From NCBI GenBank assembly GCA_028708585.1, contig JAQVYO010000029.1, forward strand, positions 1-14,347: a DNA stretch of 14,347 nt, in the 5' to 3' direction. Of this stretch, positions 5,947 through 13,074 are shown one piece after another. Position 1 is the first letter of the stretch. Each line of letters opens with the position of its first letter. The stretch is from Oscillospiraceae bacterium. Its GTDB lineage: Bacteria; Bacillota; Clostridia; Oscillospirales; Oscillospiraceae. The notes under the pieces were generated by a model that was not told the DNA's origin, searched no databases, and saw only the letters and a list, made by a program, of their open reading frames with translations. Made by a program: the position numbers and the translations under genes.

Positions 5947-7476
5947 ATGCTTCAATTTGATCCAGGCCCCGTGGGGCCCTTCCTTCGGGATAAACTAAAT
6001 AAATATGAATTTTCTCCTCAGGTTTACGAATATGGAACCGTGGAAAGCTGCAGCGATGACATTGTGCAGGTGGCCGGTTTGCCTCACAGCCGCTACGGCG
6101 AGCTTTTGGAATTTGAAAACGATGCATACGGCCTTGCGCTGGACCTTCGTCTGGACGGAGTGGGTACCGTTTTGCTCAGCAAGGGAAATGAAGTATCGGC
6201 CGGCTCCTTGGTAAAAGGCACCGGGCGCACTGCGGATATCTGTGTTGGACCGGAGCTTCTTGGCCGGGTGATCGACCCCATTGGCCGCCCGCTGGACGGT
6301 CGGGAGCTGCATGCGGCCGAGTACCGGCCCGTGGAAAATCCCGCCCCGTCTATTATGCACCGGATGCCGGTAAGCCGGCCTTTGGAAACCGGCATTCTTG
6401 CCGTCGACAGCATGATTCCTATTGGCCGCGGCCAGCGGGAATTGATTATCGGCGACCGGCAGACCGGGAAAACATCCATTGCACTGTCCGCAATGCTCAA
6501 CCAACGGGGAAAGGACGTCATCTGCATCTATTGCTCCATCGGGCAGAAAGCCTCCACCGTGGCCGGCCTTGTCCATACGCTGTCCGAAACGGGAGCCATG
6601 GAACAAACCGTGGTGGTCTCTTCCACCGCGGGGGACAGTTCAGCCATGCAGTACCTGGCGCCTTACGCTGGCTGCTCCATTGCTGAAAAGTTTATGCTGG
6701 AGGGCAAGGACGTCTTAATCGTTTACGACGATTTATCCAAGCATGCCGTCGCCTACCGGGCCATCTCCCTGCTTTTGCGCCGGCCATCCGGCCGGGAAGC
6801 TTACCCGGGCGATGTGTTTTACCTGCACAGCCGTTTACTGGAGCGGGCCGCAAAACTGGACGATGCTTTGGGCGGCGGTTCCATCACCGCTCTTCCCATT
6901 GTGGAGACTATGGCGGGGGATATTTCCGCTTATATTCCCACCAACGTCATTTCCATCACCGATGGACAAATCTATTTGGAAAGCGAGCTGTTCCACGCGG
7001 GCATTCGCCCCGCGGTCAATGTGGGGCTGTCCGTTTCCCGGGTGGGCCGGGCGGCGCAGCATTCCGCTATGAAACAAGTGTCCGGCAGCCTACGCCTGGA
7101 TGTGGCACAGTATCGGGATATGGCCGTTTTCGCTCAGTTCGGCGCGGATATCGACAGTACCACCGCGAAATTGCTGCAAAGAGGCGAACGGCTGACGGAG
7201 CTTTTAAAACAGCCTCAGGATCAGATTTTGTCGCTGGCAGAGCAGGTTTCTATCCTAACGGCCTATGCCAAGGACTGCTTTTCGGGTTTGACGGTGAAAG
7301 AAGTAGCCCCATACAGAGCGGAGCTTCTTCTCTATCTGAAGCGGAACTACTCCGACATTTTTGAAACCATTAACACTACAGGCGATTTCGGAGAAGGCGG
7401 CAAAGAAGTCCTGGAAAAGGCCATTGCGCAATTTGCCGCAGACTATGGAGAAAAAGCCAATGCAAAACATCAATGA
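5947..7476 (+). CDS. atpA: F1 subunit alpha
   Basis: Regulatory nucleotide-binding subunit of the alpha3beta3 head. The 509-residue product shows a beta-barrel domain (about 25-95), Walker A GDRQTGKT (169-176), the IVYDDLSKHAVAYR region (258-271), the arginine finger Arg365 in SVSRVGRA and a normal C-terminal helical domain. The odd part is the first ~20 residues: MLQFDPGPVGPFLRDKL carries Pro and Gly where the family has an amphipathic helix of the EISSILKQQIE type that docks into the N-domain of delta. That loss matches the shortened delta next door. GAGGAG lies 5 bases before ATG 5947. It overlaps atpG by 17 bases. Confidence 0.98.
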   Translation: MLQFDPGPVGPFLRDKLNKYEFSPQVYEYGTVESCSDDIVQVAGLPHSRYGELLEFENDAYGLALDLRLDGVGTVLLSKGNEVSAGSLVKGTGRTADICVGPELLGRVIDPIGRPLDGRELHAAEYRPVENPAPSIMHRMPVSRPLETGILAVDSMIPIGRGQRELIIGDRQTGKTSIALSAMLNQRGKDVICIYCSIGQKASTVAGLVHTLSETGAMEQTVVVSSTAGDSSAMQYLAPYAGCSIAEKFMLEGKDVLIVYDDLSKHAVAYRAISLLLRRPSGREAYPGDVFYLHSRLLERAAKLDDALGGGSITALPIVETMAGDISAYIPTNVISITDGQIYLESELFHAGIRPAVNVGLSVSRVGRAAQHSAMKQVSGSLRLDVAQYRDMAVFAQFGADIDSTTAKLLQRGERLTELLKQPQDQILSLAEQVSILTAYAKDCFSGLTVKEVAPYRAELLLYLKRNYSDIFETINTTGDFGEGGKEVLEKAIAQFAADYGEKANAKHQ

Positions 7477-8353
7477 AATACGCCACCATATCAGCGCGGT
7501 AGCGGAAACGCGAAAAATTACGAGCGCCATGCAGATCGTTGCCTCTTCCCGCATGAAAAAGGTATTGGGGCACATTGCATACAACCAGCTTTATTCTGAG
7601 CGTCTGAAACGCGCGATCAGGGAAATACTGCTCTCCTCACCAGCGCCGCAATCCCTTCCTTACTTAATGGCGAGGGGAGGCGAGCGCCGCACCTATATCG
7701 TTATTGCGGGGGACAAAGGCATGGCGGGATCTTACAATGCCAACCTGCTTCATTATGCCTATGCGGAAACCAAAGGTCACCCCAATTATCATTTGATTAC
7801 CTGCGGACTGAAAGCAAGCGCTTTTTTCCACCGGAATGGGATTCAGCCGGATATTGAAATTATGGGTGTTTCGCAGGACCCTTCCTTGGCCAACGCTCGA
7901 ACGCTGGCCTCTGACGTGATTGATATTTACGACAAAATGCTGACCGATGAAGTGTATATTATTTATACCATGTTTTCCGGACCGTCCCGGCATTTGCCGG
8001 TCATGAACCGTCTTTTACCGCTTTTGCCAAAGGACTATGACGAAATCCCCGCGCGCATTCCGGAAGCGGACATTATCTACGTCCCCTCCCCGGAAGAAGC
8101 GTTTCATATGCTGATTCCCCAATTTTTAACTGCGGAAATCTTCTCTGCGCTGGCGCAAGCATATTCCAGCGAGCATTTTGCCCGGATGAATGCCATGCAG
8201 AGCGCAACCCGCAATGCGGATGAATTGATGAAAAAGCTGACAATGCAGTATAATATGGCGCGTCAGGCGGCAATCACCCGGGAAATCACAGAAATTTCCG
8301 GAGCCGTCGAGGCATTGCGGAACGGAGATGAAGCTTATGCCACAGGAAACTAA
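7460..8353 (+). CDS. atpG: F1 subunit gamma (central rotor shaft)
   Basis: Rotor stalk that drives conformational change in the head. The 297-residue product begins with the family helix MQNINEIRHHISAVAETRKI, has GDKGMAGSYN near residue 85 and ends with the conserved C-terminal helix (SEHFARMNAMQSATRNADEL). Start ATG 7460 has GGAG 9 bases upstream and gives the standard N-terminus; an in-frame extension back to 7361 lies inside atpA and is not used. It overlaps atpD by 17 bases. Confidence 0.97.
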   Translation: MQNINEIRHHISAVAETRKITSAMQIVASSRMKKVLGHIAYNQLYSERLKRAIREILLSSPAPQSLPYLMARGGERRTYIVIAGDKGMAGSYNANLLHYAYAETKGHPNYHLITCGLKASAFFHRNGIQPDIEIMGVSQDPSLANARTLASDVIDIYDKMLTDEVYIIYTMFSGPSRHLPVMNRLLPLLPKDYDEIPARIPEADIIYVPSPEEAFHMLIPQFLTAEIFSALAQAYSSEHFARMNAMQSATRNADELMKKLTMQYNMARQAAITREITEISGAVEALRNGDEAYATGN

Positions 8354-9731
8354 ATCAAAAGGAATTATTGTCAAGATCAGCGGACCGGTTTTGGAGGTCC
8401 GGTTTGAAGGTACAACTCCCAAAATATACGATCTTCTTGTCACCGCCGACGGCGTGCATATGGAAGTGGCTTCCCATATTGCTCCCGGTGTGGTGCGATG
8501 CATTGCCCTGGAGGCCACTGAAGGCCTCTGCTGTGACACGGAGGTCCTCAACACCGGTTCCGGTATTCAGGTTCCGGTAGGCGATGCCGTGCTGGGTCGT
8601 GTTGTTGATGTTTTGGGGCAGCCTATTGACGACAAAGGCCCTATTGAGGCTCCCAGATGGAGCATTCACAGAAATCCTCCCGCTTTTGTCAATTTAAATC
8701 CCGCAACCGAATTTTTTGAAACAGGGATCAAGGTAATTGATCTGCTCACCCCTTATGCAAAGGGAGGAAAAATTGGTTTATTTGGCGGTGCCGGCGTGGG
8801 AAAAACCACGCTGATTATGGAACTTATTTATAATATCGCCACCAATTACGGCGGATATTCTGTTTTTACCGGCGTGGGAGAACGCAGCCGTGAAGGCAAC
8901 GATCTGATTATGGATATGCGGAAATCCGGCGCCATCTCCAAAACGGCGCTGGCGTTCGGCCAAATGAATGAACCGCCCGGCTCCCGCATGCGGGTGGCCC
9001 TCAGTGGTCTGACCATGGCAGAGTATTTCCGGGATGTTTCTCATCAGGATGTGCTTTTGTTCATTGATAACATCTTCCGCTACGTCCAGGCGGGCAATGA
9101 AGTATCCGCCCTCCTGGGCAGAATGCCTTCCGCAGTTGGCTATCAGCCCACGCTGGCCACTGAACTGGGGGCACTGGAAGAACGGATTGCTTCCACCTCC
9201 GAAGGTTCTATTACCTCCGTGCAGGCCATCTACGTTCCAGCAGATGATCTAACCGACCCGGCGCCCGCCACGATATTCTCTCATTTGGACGCCACCACCG
9301 TTTTGTCCCGGCAGATTTCGGAAATGGGCATTTATCCCGCCGTCAGCCCCCTCGAATCCAACTCTCGGATTCTGGCCCCAAATATTGTGGGGGAAGAACA
9401 TTACGATACCGCCCGGAGAGTGCAGGAATGCCTCCAGCGTTACAATGAATTGAAAGACATCATCGCCATCTTGGGCATGGACGAATTGGCCGAGGAAGAC
9501 CGGAAGGCCGTTTATCGGGCGCGCCGCATTCAGCTGTTCCTATCTCAGCCTATGAATGTGGCCGAAGTATTCACCGGAACGCCGGGGCGTTTTGTGCCAC
9601 TGCAAAAGACCATCAGCAGCTTCAAGTCCATTGTGGATGGTGAGGTGGATGATTTGCCTGAATCGGCGTTTTTCATGGTGGGCGATCTGGACGAAGCCCG
9701 TGAAAAGGCAAAGGGGATGAATCAGCAATGA
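8337..9731 (+). CDS. atpD: F1 subunit beta (catalytic)
   Basis: Catalytic subunit for ATP synthesis and hydrolysis. The 464-residue product has Walker A GGAGVGKT (150-157), the catalytic Glu182 in GVGERSREG, the Walker B strand LLFIDNIFR and the DELAEEDR (DELSEED-type) hinge that meets gamma. Length is normal. I chose ATG 8337 over ATG 8328: the GGAG at 8324-8327 touches 8328 directly but sits 9 bases before 8337. Nothing in the active site looks altered. Confidence 0.98.
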   Translation: MPQETKSKGIIVKISGPVLEVRFEGTTPKIYDLLVTADGVHMEVASHIAPGVVRCIALEATEGLCCDTEVLNTGSGIQVPVGDAVLGRVVDVLGQPIDDKGPIEAPRWSIHRNPPAFVNLNPATEFFETGIKVIDLLTPYAKGGKIGLFGGAGVGKTTLIMELIYNIATNYGGYSVFTGVGERSREGNDLIMDMRKSGAISKTALAFGQMNEPPGSRMRVALSGLTMAEYFRDVSHQDVLLFIDNIFRYVQAGNEVSALLGRMPSAVGYQPTLATELGALEERIASTSEGSITSVQAIYVPADDLTDPAPATIFSHLDATTVLSRQISEMGIYPAVSPLESNSRILAPNIVGEEHYDTARRVQECLQRYNELKDIIAILGMDELAEEDRKAVYRARRIQLFLSQPMNVAEVFTGTPGRFVPLQKTISSFKSIVDGEVDDLPESAFFMVGDLDEAREKAKGMNQQ

Positions 9732-10141
9732 AAACGTTCCCTCTGGATATCCTAACCCCGGAACACCAGTTTTTTTCCACTCATGCGGAGGCGCTGACCA
9801 TTCAGGCGCCGGACGGCTCCCTTACCATCCTTGCGGGCCATGCCCCTTTGGTTGCCCCTTTTATACCCGGCAGCTTATCCGTCAAAGTGAACGGGGAGTG
9901 GAAAGAAGCCTTTCACTCTTCCGGCTTTTTGGAGGTTCTGAGGGAAGGCGTTATTGTATTTGCTCAGGCTTGTGAATGGCCGGAGAATATCGATGAAAAG
10001 CGCGCCCTTGAAGCGAAACGGCGTGCCGAAGAACGGCTGCGCCAGCGGCAGAGCATCAACGAACACCAAAATTCTCAAATTGCTCTTGCCCGCGCAATGG
10101 TGCGGCTGCAACTTGCGCGAAAACATATCAACTTAGATTAA
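9728..10141 (+). CDS. atpC: F1 subunit epsilon
   Basis: Rotor-foot subunit that couples gamma to the c-ring and can inhibit hydrolysis. The 137-residue product has the N-terminal beta-sandwich (PLDILTPEHQFFSTHAEAL, APDGSLTILAGHAPLVAPF) and a C-terminal two-helix hairpin rich in Arg, Glu and Ala (DEKRALEAKRRAEERLRQRQ). The ATG overlaps the atpD stop as ATGA. It is the last gene of the operon. Confidence 0.97.
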   Translation: MKTFPLDILTPEHQFFSTHAEALTIQAPDGSLTILAGHAPLVAPFIPGSLSVKVNGEWKEAFHSSGFLEVLREGVIVFAQACEWPENIDEKRALEAKRRAEERLRQRQSINEHQNSQIALARAMVRLQLARKHINLD

Positions 10142-10151
10142 TCCGCATTTA

Positions 10152-10211
10152 GAACAAGCCGCAGAGGAGCAGACCCGGATCATTTTGGGTCTGCTCCTCT
10201 GCGGCTTGTTC
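10152..10211 (+). terminator. Perfect 25-bp inverted repeat after atpC, probable transcript end without a T-run
   Basis: Arms 10152-10176 and 10187-10211 are exact reverse complements with a 10-base loop (GGATCATTTT). It begins 10 bases after the atpC stop and should end or protect the atp mRNA. No T-run follows on either strand, which is unusual for an intrinsic terminator. A weaker GC hairpin followed by six T residues at about 10378-10399 could be the plus-strand stop instead. Confidence 0.6.
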
Positions 10212-10282
10212 CATCATTTTATCAATCCCTATAAAATCGGGAGGTTCAAACGTATCGGCGGGCTTTCTCCTATTCGGATATC

Positions 10283-10311
10283 AAGAAAGGGAGAGCGAAA
10301 ATCGCCCTCCC
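10283..10311 (-). terminator. Terminator of hpf
   Basis: Read on the minus strand, GGGAG and GCGA pair with TCGC and CTCCC (10289-10311, one mismatch), then TTTCTT follows. It lies about 95 bases after the hpf stop. Confidence 0.65.
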
Positions 10312-10403
10312 GGAAAGATAGAATCGTTTACGTTTATGAAAAGGATTCTGCCGCCCAGTTCCCATAGCTGTTCCTGCGCGGATATATCCCCGCTTTTTTC
10401 CCA

Positions 10404-10955
10404 TCAGATTTCGTCCTCAATAAGACCATATCCGCCATTTTTCCTGGTATAGACAACTGAAAACGCTCCGTCGCTCTCTTCATTACGGAAGACAAAAAAT
10501 GTATGATCCAGCAAATTCATCTGTAAAATTGCTTCCTCTACCGTCATGGGCTTTAAGAAAAAGCGCTTTGTGCGAACCACAGGAAACTCTTTTTCTTCCT
10601 GCACCTCTTCCTGTGTTTCAAATTCCGGAGCCATCATTTTATCCCGCTCAAAAGCGCCCTGGCGCAGCCGTTTTTCCAGCCTGGTCTTGTTCTTGCGGAT
10701 CTGCCGCACAACGGAAGCCACCGCCTGATCAACGGCGGCCCGCATCTCGTTGTTCACACATTCCTCCGCCCGGAAAATCATGCTGCCCGACCGGACCGTG
10801 AGTTCAACGATGCACCGCTCTTTTTCCATGCTGAACGTAACGTCCGCGGTTGCGTCAGTTTTAAAAAAGCGATCCAGTTTCCCGATTTTTTTCTCCGCAT
10901 ACTGACGAGTCGATGGGGCCAAATCAACCTTTTTTTCTGTGAAGACAAATTTCAT
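10404..10955 (-). CDS. hpf: Ribosome hibernation promoting factor, long form
   Basis: Binds the 30S decoding site and dimerises 70S ribosomes into 100S particles during slow growth. The 183-residue product has the N-terminal S30AE/YfiA domain (about 1-100, MKFVFTEKKVDLAPSTRQYA onward), an acidic linker (EFETQEEVQEEKEF) and the C-terminal dimerisation domain (VVRTKRFFLKPMTVEEAILQ to the end) with LDHTFFVFRNEE. Length is standard for the long form of Firmicutes. AAAGGAG lies 9 bases before the ATG. The gene is monocistronic, with its own promoter and terminator, and converges on the atp operon. Confidence 0.96.
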   Translation of the reverse strand: MKFVFTEKKVDLAPSTRQYAEKKIGKLDRFFKTDATADVTFSMEKERCIVELTVRSGSMIFRAEECVNNEMRAAVDQAVASVVRQIRKNKTRLEKRLRQGAFERDKMMAPEFETQEEVQEEKEFPVVRTKRFFLKPMTVEEAILQMNLLDHTFFVFRNEESDGAFSVVYTRKNGGYGLIEDEI

Positions 10956-11022
10956 TTCCTTCAGCTCCTTTTATCTCACGGAGAGATTTTTCGGCAACAA
11001 TAGGACTTCCTTGCCTATTCAC

Positions 11023-11031
11023 ATTATACCA
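11023..11031 (-). promoter_or_regulatory. Extended -10 promoter of hpf
   Basis: On the minus strand TGG-TATAAT forms an extended -10 box; no good TTGACA is found 17 bases upstream. The transcript would start near 11016, and its leader holds a short AATAGG/CCTATT hairpin (10999-11019). Dependence on an alternative sigma factor cannot be judged. Confidence 0.65.
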
Positions 11032-11081
11032 CAGGTGAACGAAAATCCCTACTGAATTTAGATCGATTTACAAAATTTTTT

Positions 11082-11104
11082 AAAAGCCCGACGCCTCATG
11101 CGTC
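11082..11104 (-). terminator. Weak candidate terminator of the fumarase gene
   Basis: On the minus strand GACGC-ATGAG-GCGTC (11104-11090) is followed by GGGC and a short T-run. The T-run is short and displaced by four bases, so the call is weak. It lies 17 bases after the stop. Confidence 0.4.
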
Positions 11105-11120
11105 AAAAAAGCGGACATGC

Positions 11121-11963
11121 TCACAGCACCGTCGATGCATGCCGGGTAACATGACAGCCCAAATTCACAGCACAGGGCAACCCCGCAATATGGGTGGGAT
11201 ATGGAAGGATGTGAACCCCAAGAGCGGTCACCGTCCCGCCCAGGCCCTGCGGCCCAATGCCAAGGCAGTTGATGCGGCGGAAAAGCCGTTCTTCCATATC
11301 GGCATAATACGGATCCCCGTTGGGTTGGTCCTGGGAAATCAGCAACGCCCGTTTCGCCAGCAGCGCCGCATATTCGGAAGTTCCCCCCAGTCCGACTCCC
11401 ACAATAACAGGGGGACATGGGTTGGACCCGGCACGGTCAACCGTTTGGACGATAAAATCTTCTATTTCCCTCTGGGTGACAGAGGGGTTAAACATGCGCA
11501 ATGCGGTCATATTTTCGCTGCCAAACCCCTTTGGCGCCACCGTGATGCGAAGCTGATCCCCTTCCGTCAGCCGCAGATGAAGTACTGCGGGGGTATTGTC
11601 ATTGGTATTCGTGCGGCGCAGGGGATCCTGTACCACGGAACAGCGCAAATATCCCCTTGAATACCCTTGCCGCACGCCTTCATTCACTGCGTCCTCCAAA
11701 AGCCCGCCGGCAATATGCGCCTCCTGTCCCAATGCGCAGAAAACCACCGCCATTCCGGTATCCTGACAGATGGGCAGTGTGTTTGACGCGGCATAAGTAA
11801 AGTTATTCACGGCATCTTGCAGCATGGATTGGCCAACAGAAGACTGTTCCGTCTCCCTGGCCCGGCGCAGAGCTTCCCGAATATCCGCCGGCAGCCGGCA
11901 ATTTGCCTCAATGCAAAGAGCGGATACGGCTTTTACAATATCCTGATATAAAATCTCGTGCAT
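11121..11963 (-). CDS. Class I fumarate hydratase / tartrate dehydratase alpha subunit, unpaired
   Basis: Alpha (N-terminal) subunit of a 4Fe-4S hydro-lyase that hydrates fumarate to malate or dehydrates L-tartrate. The 280-residue product has the three cluster cysteines in their usual settings: Cys66 in LPICQDTGM, Cys183 in NPCPPVIVGVGLGGTSE and Cys233 in RRINCLGIGPQGLGG. It also has the KGFGSENM motif (145-152) and the C-terminal HIAGLPCAVNLGCHVTRHA. Start ATG 11963 has AGGAAGGA 6-7 bases upstream. Two-subunit enzymes have the beta gene directly downstream, but here only 165 bases separate the stop from hpf and no beta sequence is present, so the partner must be encoded elsewhere. Fumarase versus tartrate dehydratase cannot be settled from alpha alone; fumarase is commoner in this group. 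Confidence 0.92.
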   Translation of the reverse strand: MHEILYQDIVKAVSALCIEANCRLPADIREALRRARETEQSSVGQSMLQDAVNNFTYAASNTLPICQDTGMAVVFCALGQEAHIAGGLLEDAVNEGVRQGYSRGYLRCSVVQDPLRRTNTNDNTPAVLHLRLTEGDQLRITVAPKGFGSENMTALRMFNPSVTQREIEDFIVQTVDRAGSNPCPPVIVGVGLGGTSEYAALLAKRALLISQDQPNGDPYYADMEERLFRRINCLGIGPQGLGGTVTALGVHILPYPTHIAGLPCAVNLGCHVTRHASTVL

Positions 11964-12000
11964 TTTTATCCTTCCTATCCCTAAAATGGTACAAAAATCG

Positions 12001-12013
12001 ACAAAAGTTTTGT
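12001..12013. promoter_or_regulatory. Palindrome abutting the second small-RNA promoter
   Basis: ACAAAAGTTTTGT is a perfect odd palindrome that ends at the base before the -35 box at 12014. It lies in the 50 bases between that promoter and the divergent fumarase start, so a protein bound here could affect both. ACAAAA occurs again at 11991. Role inferred from position only. Confidence 0.35.
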
Positions 12014-12042
12014 TTGACAATATTTGGAATGCTGTTTATACT
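12014..12042 (+). promoter_or_regulatory. Consensus promoter of a second orphan small RNA
   Basis: TTGACA (12014-12019), a 17-base spacer and TATACT (12037-12042). It is as good as any promoter in the window, yet no plus-strand protein gene follows it. Confidence 0.8.
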
Positions 12043-12048
12043 ATAAAT

Positions 12049-12192
12049 TACAGCTGGCCAATCTGCGGGAAATGCTTTTAGTATCCCCCTACGAGGAGCT
12101 CCTCTCTTTATGGCTCGTTTCATCATGCGTGCCATATTTGCTCCCGCACCCTGCCTCTTGGGCGCCCTAAAACAACAGGGCGCCCCTTTTTT
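12049..12192 (+). ncRNA. Independent small RNA of unknown family
   Basis: About 144 nt lie between a consensus promoter and a strong terminator. Visible structure: TGCGGGA (12064-12070) pairs with TCCCGCA (12142-12148), and inside it TATGGC (12109-12114) pairs with GCCATA (12131-12136). A perfect palindrome GAGGAGCTCCTC lies near 12093-12104 and could form an intermolecular contact. That palindrome contains an AGGAG ahead of ATG 12110, but the frame opened there (87 codons) runs through the terminator and into antisense yabR and lacks protein-like character, so a coding role is unlikely. I do not recognise the RNA family. Confidence 0.6.
12160..12192 (+). terminator. Terminator of the second small RNA
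   Basis: GGGCGCCCT (12160-12168) and AGGGCGCCC (12177-12185) form a perfect 9-bp GC-rich stem with loop AAAACAAC; one C and six T residues follow (12187-12192). Confidence 0.92.
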
Positions 12193-12251
12193 GTTTGCAG
12201 GGAGGCGGGAACTTGCGTTCCCCCTGCTCCGGCGGAGACAGGCGGTCCATG

Positions 12252-12289
12252 AAAAAGAAAAACGGACGGGTTATATGGGAACCCGTCCG
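12252..12289 (-). terminator. Terminator of the rqcP-yabP-yabQ-divIC-yabR operon
   Basis: A perfect 10-bp stem (12263-12272 with 12280-12289) is followed on the minus strand by TTTTTCTTTTTC. It lies about 35 bases after the yabR stop. A further GGGAAC-TTGC-GTTCCC hairpin sits between this and the plus-strand terminator (about 12207-12222) with no evident role. Confidence 0.9.
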
Positions 12290-12322
12290 CAAGTTCATTC
12301 TTCCGCAGCGCTGCAAAAGCGT

Positions 12323-12748
12323 TTATCTTCTCCCCCGCCGGGAGCCGCCTTTTTTATCTATGTACCGATTTAAATCGGACATTTTGCTGTCGGACGCCTG
12401 CATAAACTGCTTTAATCGGTCTTCAAAACAGGTAGGCTCCTTATTTGCCGGCCTCCGCGGCGCAAAGCTGGAACCCGATAGCCGGGCAGAATGCTCCTGA
12501 CGGCTTGAAGACGGATCCATCGCTTTTTTAATGGATAGATTGATCCGATTGGTTCCATCCATGCCCAAAACCTTTACCCGAACCGTTTGCCCTTCCTTTA
12601 AGTAATCCCGAATATCGTTCACAAAGGTATGGGCAATCTCCGAAATATGCACCAATCCCGTCTTTCCATCCGGCAAAGTTACAAAAGCGCCAAATTTTGT
12701 AATGCCGGTTACCTTCCCGTCCAGTACAGCACCAATCCCGAACTCCAT
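12323..12748 (-). CDS. yabR: S1-domain RNA-binding protein, YabR type
   Basis: Small cytosolic protein with one S1 RNA-binding domain (about 1-75: IGAVLDGKVTGITKFGAFVT, GLVHISEIAHTFV, VRVKVLGMDG, INLSIKKA) and a basic, low-complexity tail ending KKGGSRRGRR. From ATG 12748 it has 141 residues, a usual size for YabR / general stress protein 13. The start gives the family N-terminus (MEFGIGAVLDGKV), although the AAGGGGGA site is 13 bases away, longer than ideal; a TTG start upstream at 12787 seems less likely. Position directly after divIC is the B. subtilis order. Its precise role is not settled in the family. Confidence 0.9.
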   Translation of the reverse strand: MEFGIGAVLDGKVTGITKFGAFVTLPDGKTGLVHISEIAHTFVNDIRDYLKEGQTVRVKVLGMDGTNRINLSIKKAMDPSSSRQEHSARLSGSSFAPRRPANKEPTCFEDRLKQFMQASDSKMSDLNRYIDKKGGSRRGRR

Positions 12749-12795
12749 ATTGTGAGCCAAATCCCCCTTATTTTTGCAATTACCCAAATGATCGA

Positions 12796-13074
12796 TTAAT
12801 TGCTGACATCTATAAAAATTTTTTCACCCGGTAACACGAGGCCCAATTTTTCCCGCGCAATTTCTTGCAAAAGTGCGGGATCGTTGCCGCGGGAAATCGC
12901 AGACGCAAGCTTATTGTTTTTCTTTGACAGTTCTTCTACCTGCGCGGCGACGGCCTCTTTTTGCACCTGCGCCGACTTGATCTGCTCTTGGAGATTGAGC
13001 AGAGATATTGCCATGTAAACCAGCAGTGCTATCACGATAATTTTTGTTGGCAGCCCTGCTTTCTTGATTTTCAC
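12796..13074 (-). CDS. divIC: Septum formation initiator family protein (DivIC/FtsB-like)
   Basis: Bitopic division protein expected to join the FtsL-DivIB complex at the septum. From GTG 13074 it has 92 residues: a short basic N-terminus (KIKKAG), one membrane helix (about 9-28, IIVIALLVYMAISLL), a coiled coil (LNLQEQIKSAQVQKEAVAAQ to ELSKKNN) and the extracellular DPALLQEIAREKLGLVLPGE motif of this family. I chose GTG 13074 because GGAGG sits 8 bases before it; an alternative GTG at 13104 has no proper ribosome site. The first 164 bases overlap the 3' part of yabQ in another frame. Confidence 0.93.
   Translation of the reverse strand: MKIKKAGLPTKIIVIALLVYMAISLLNLQEQIKSAQVQKEAVAAQVEELSKKNNKLASAISRGNDPALLQEIAREKLGLVLPGEKIFIDVSN

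Noticed and set aside
10956..11030. raiA-motif structured RNA upstream of hpf
   Set aside because: The leader from the -10 box to the start is only about 60 nt, with one 6-bp hairpin, too short for that RNA family.
11080..11120. A beta subunit or remnant of fumarase downstream of the alpha gene
   Set aside because: The gap to hpf holds only a weak hairpin and the hpf promoter and leader; there is no coding remnant.
12110..12373. Plus-strand 87-codon frame (MARFIMRAIFAPAP...) as a small protein
   Set aside because: It reads through the strong terminator and the opposing terminator, then into antisense yabR; composition is Arg/Pro/Ala-rich. A shorter leader peptide cannot be excluded, but no stop lies before the terminator.
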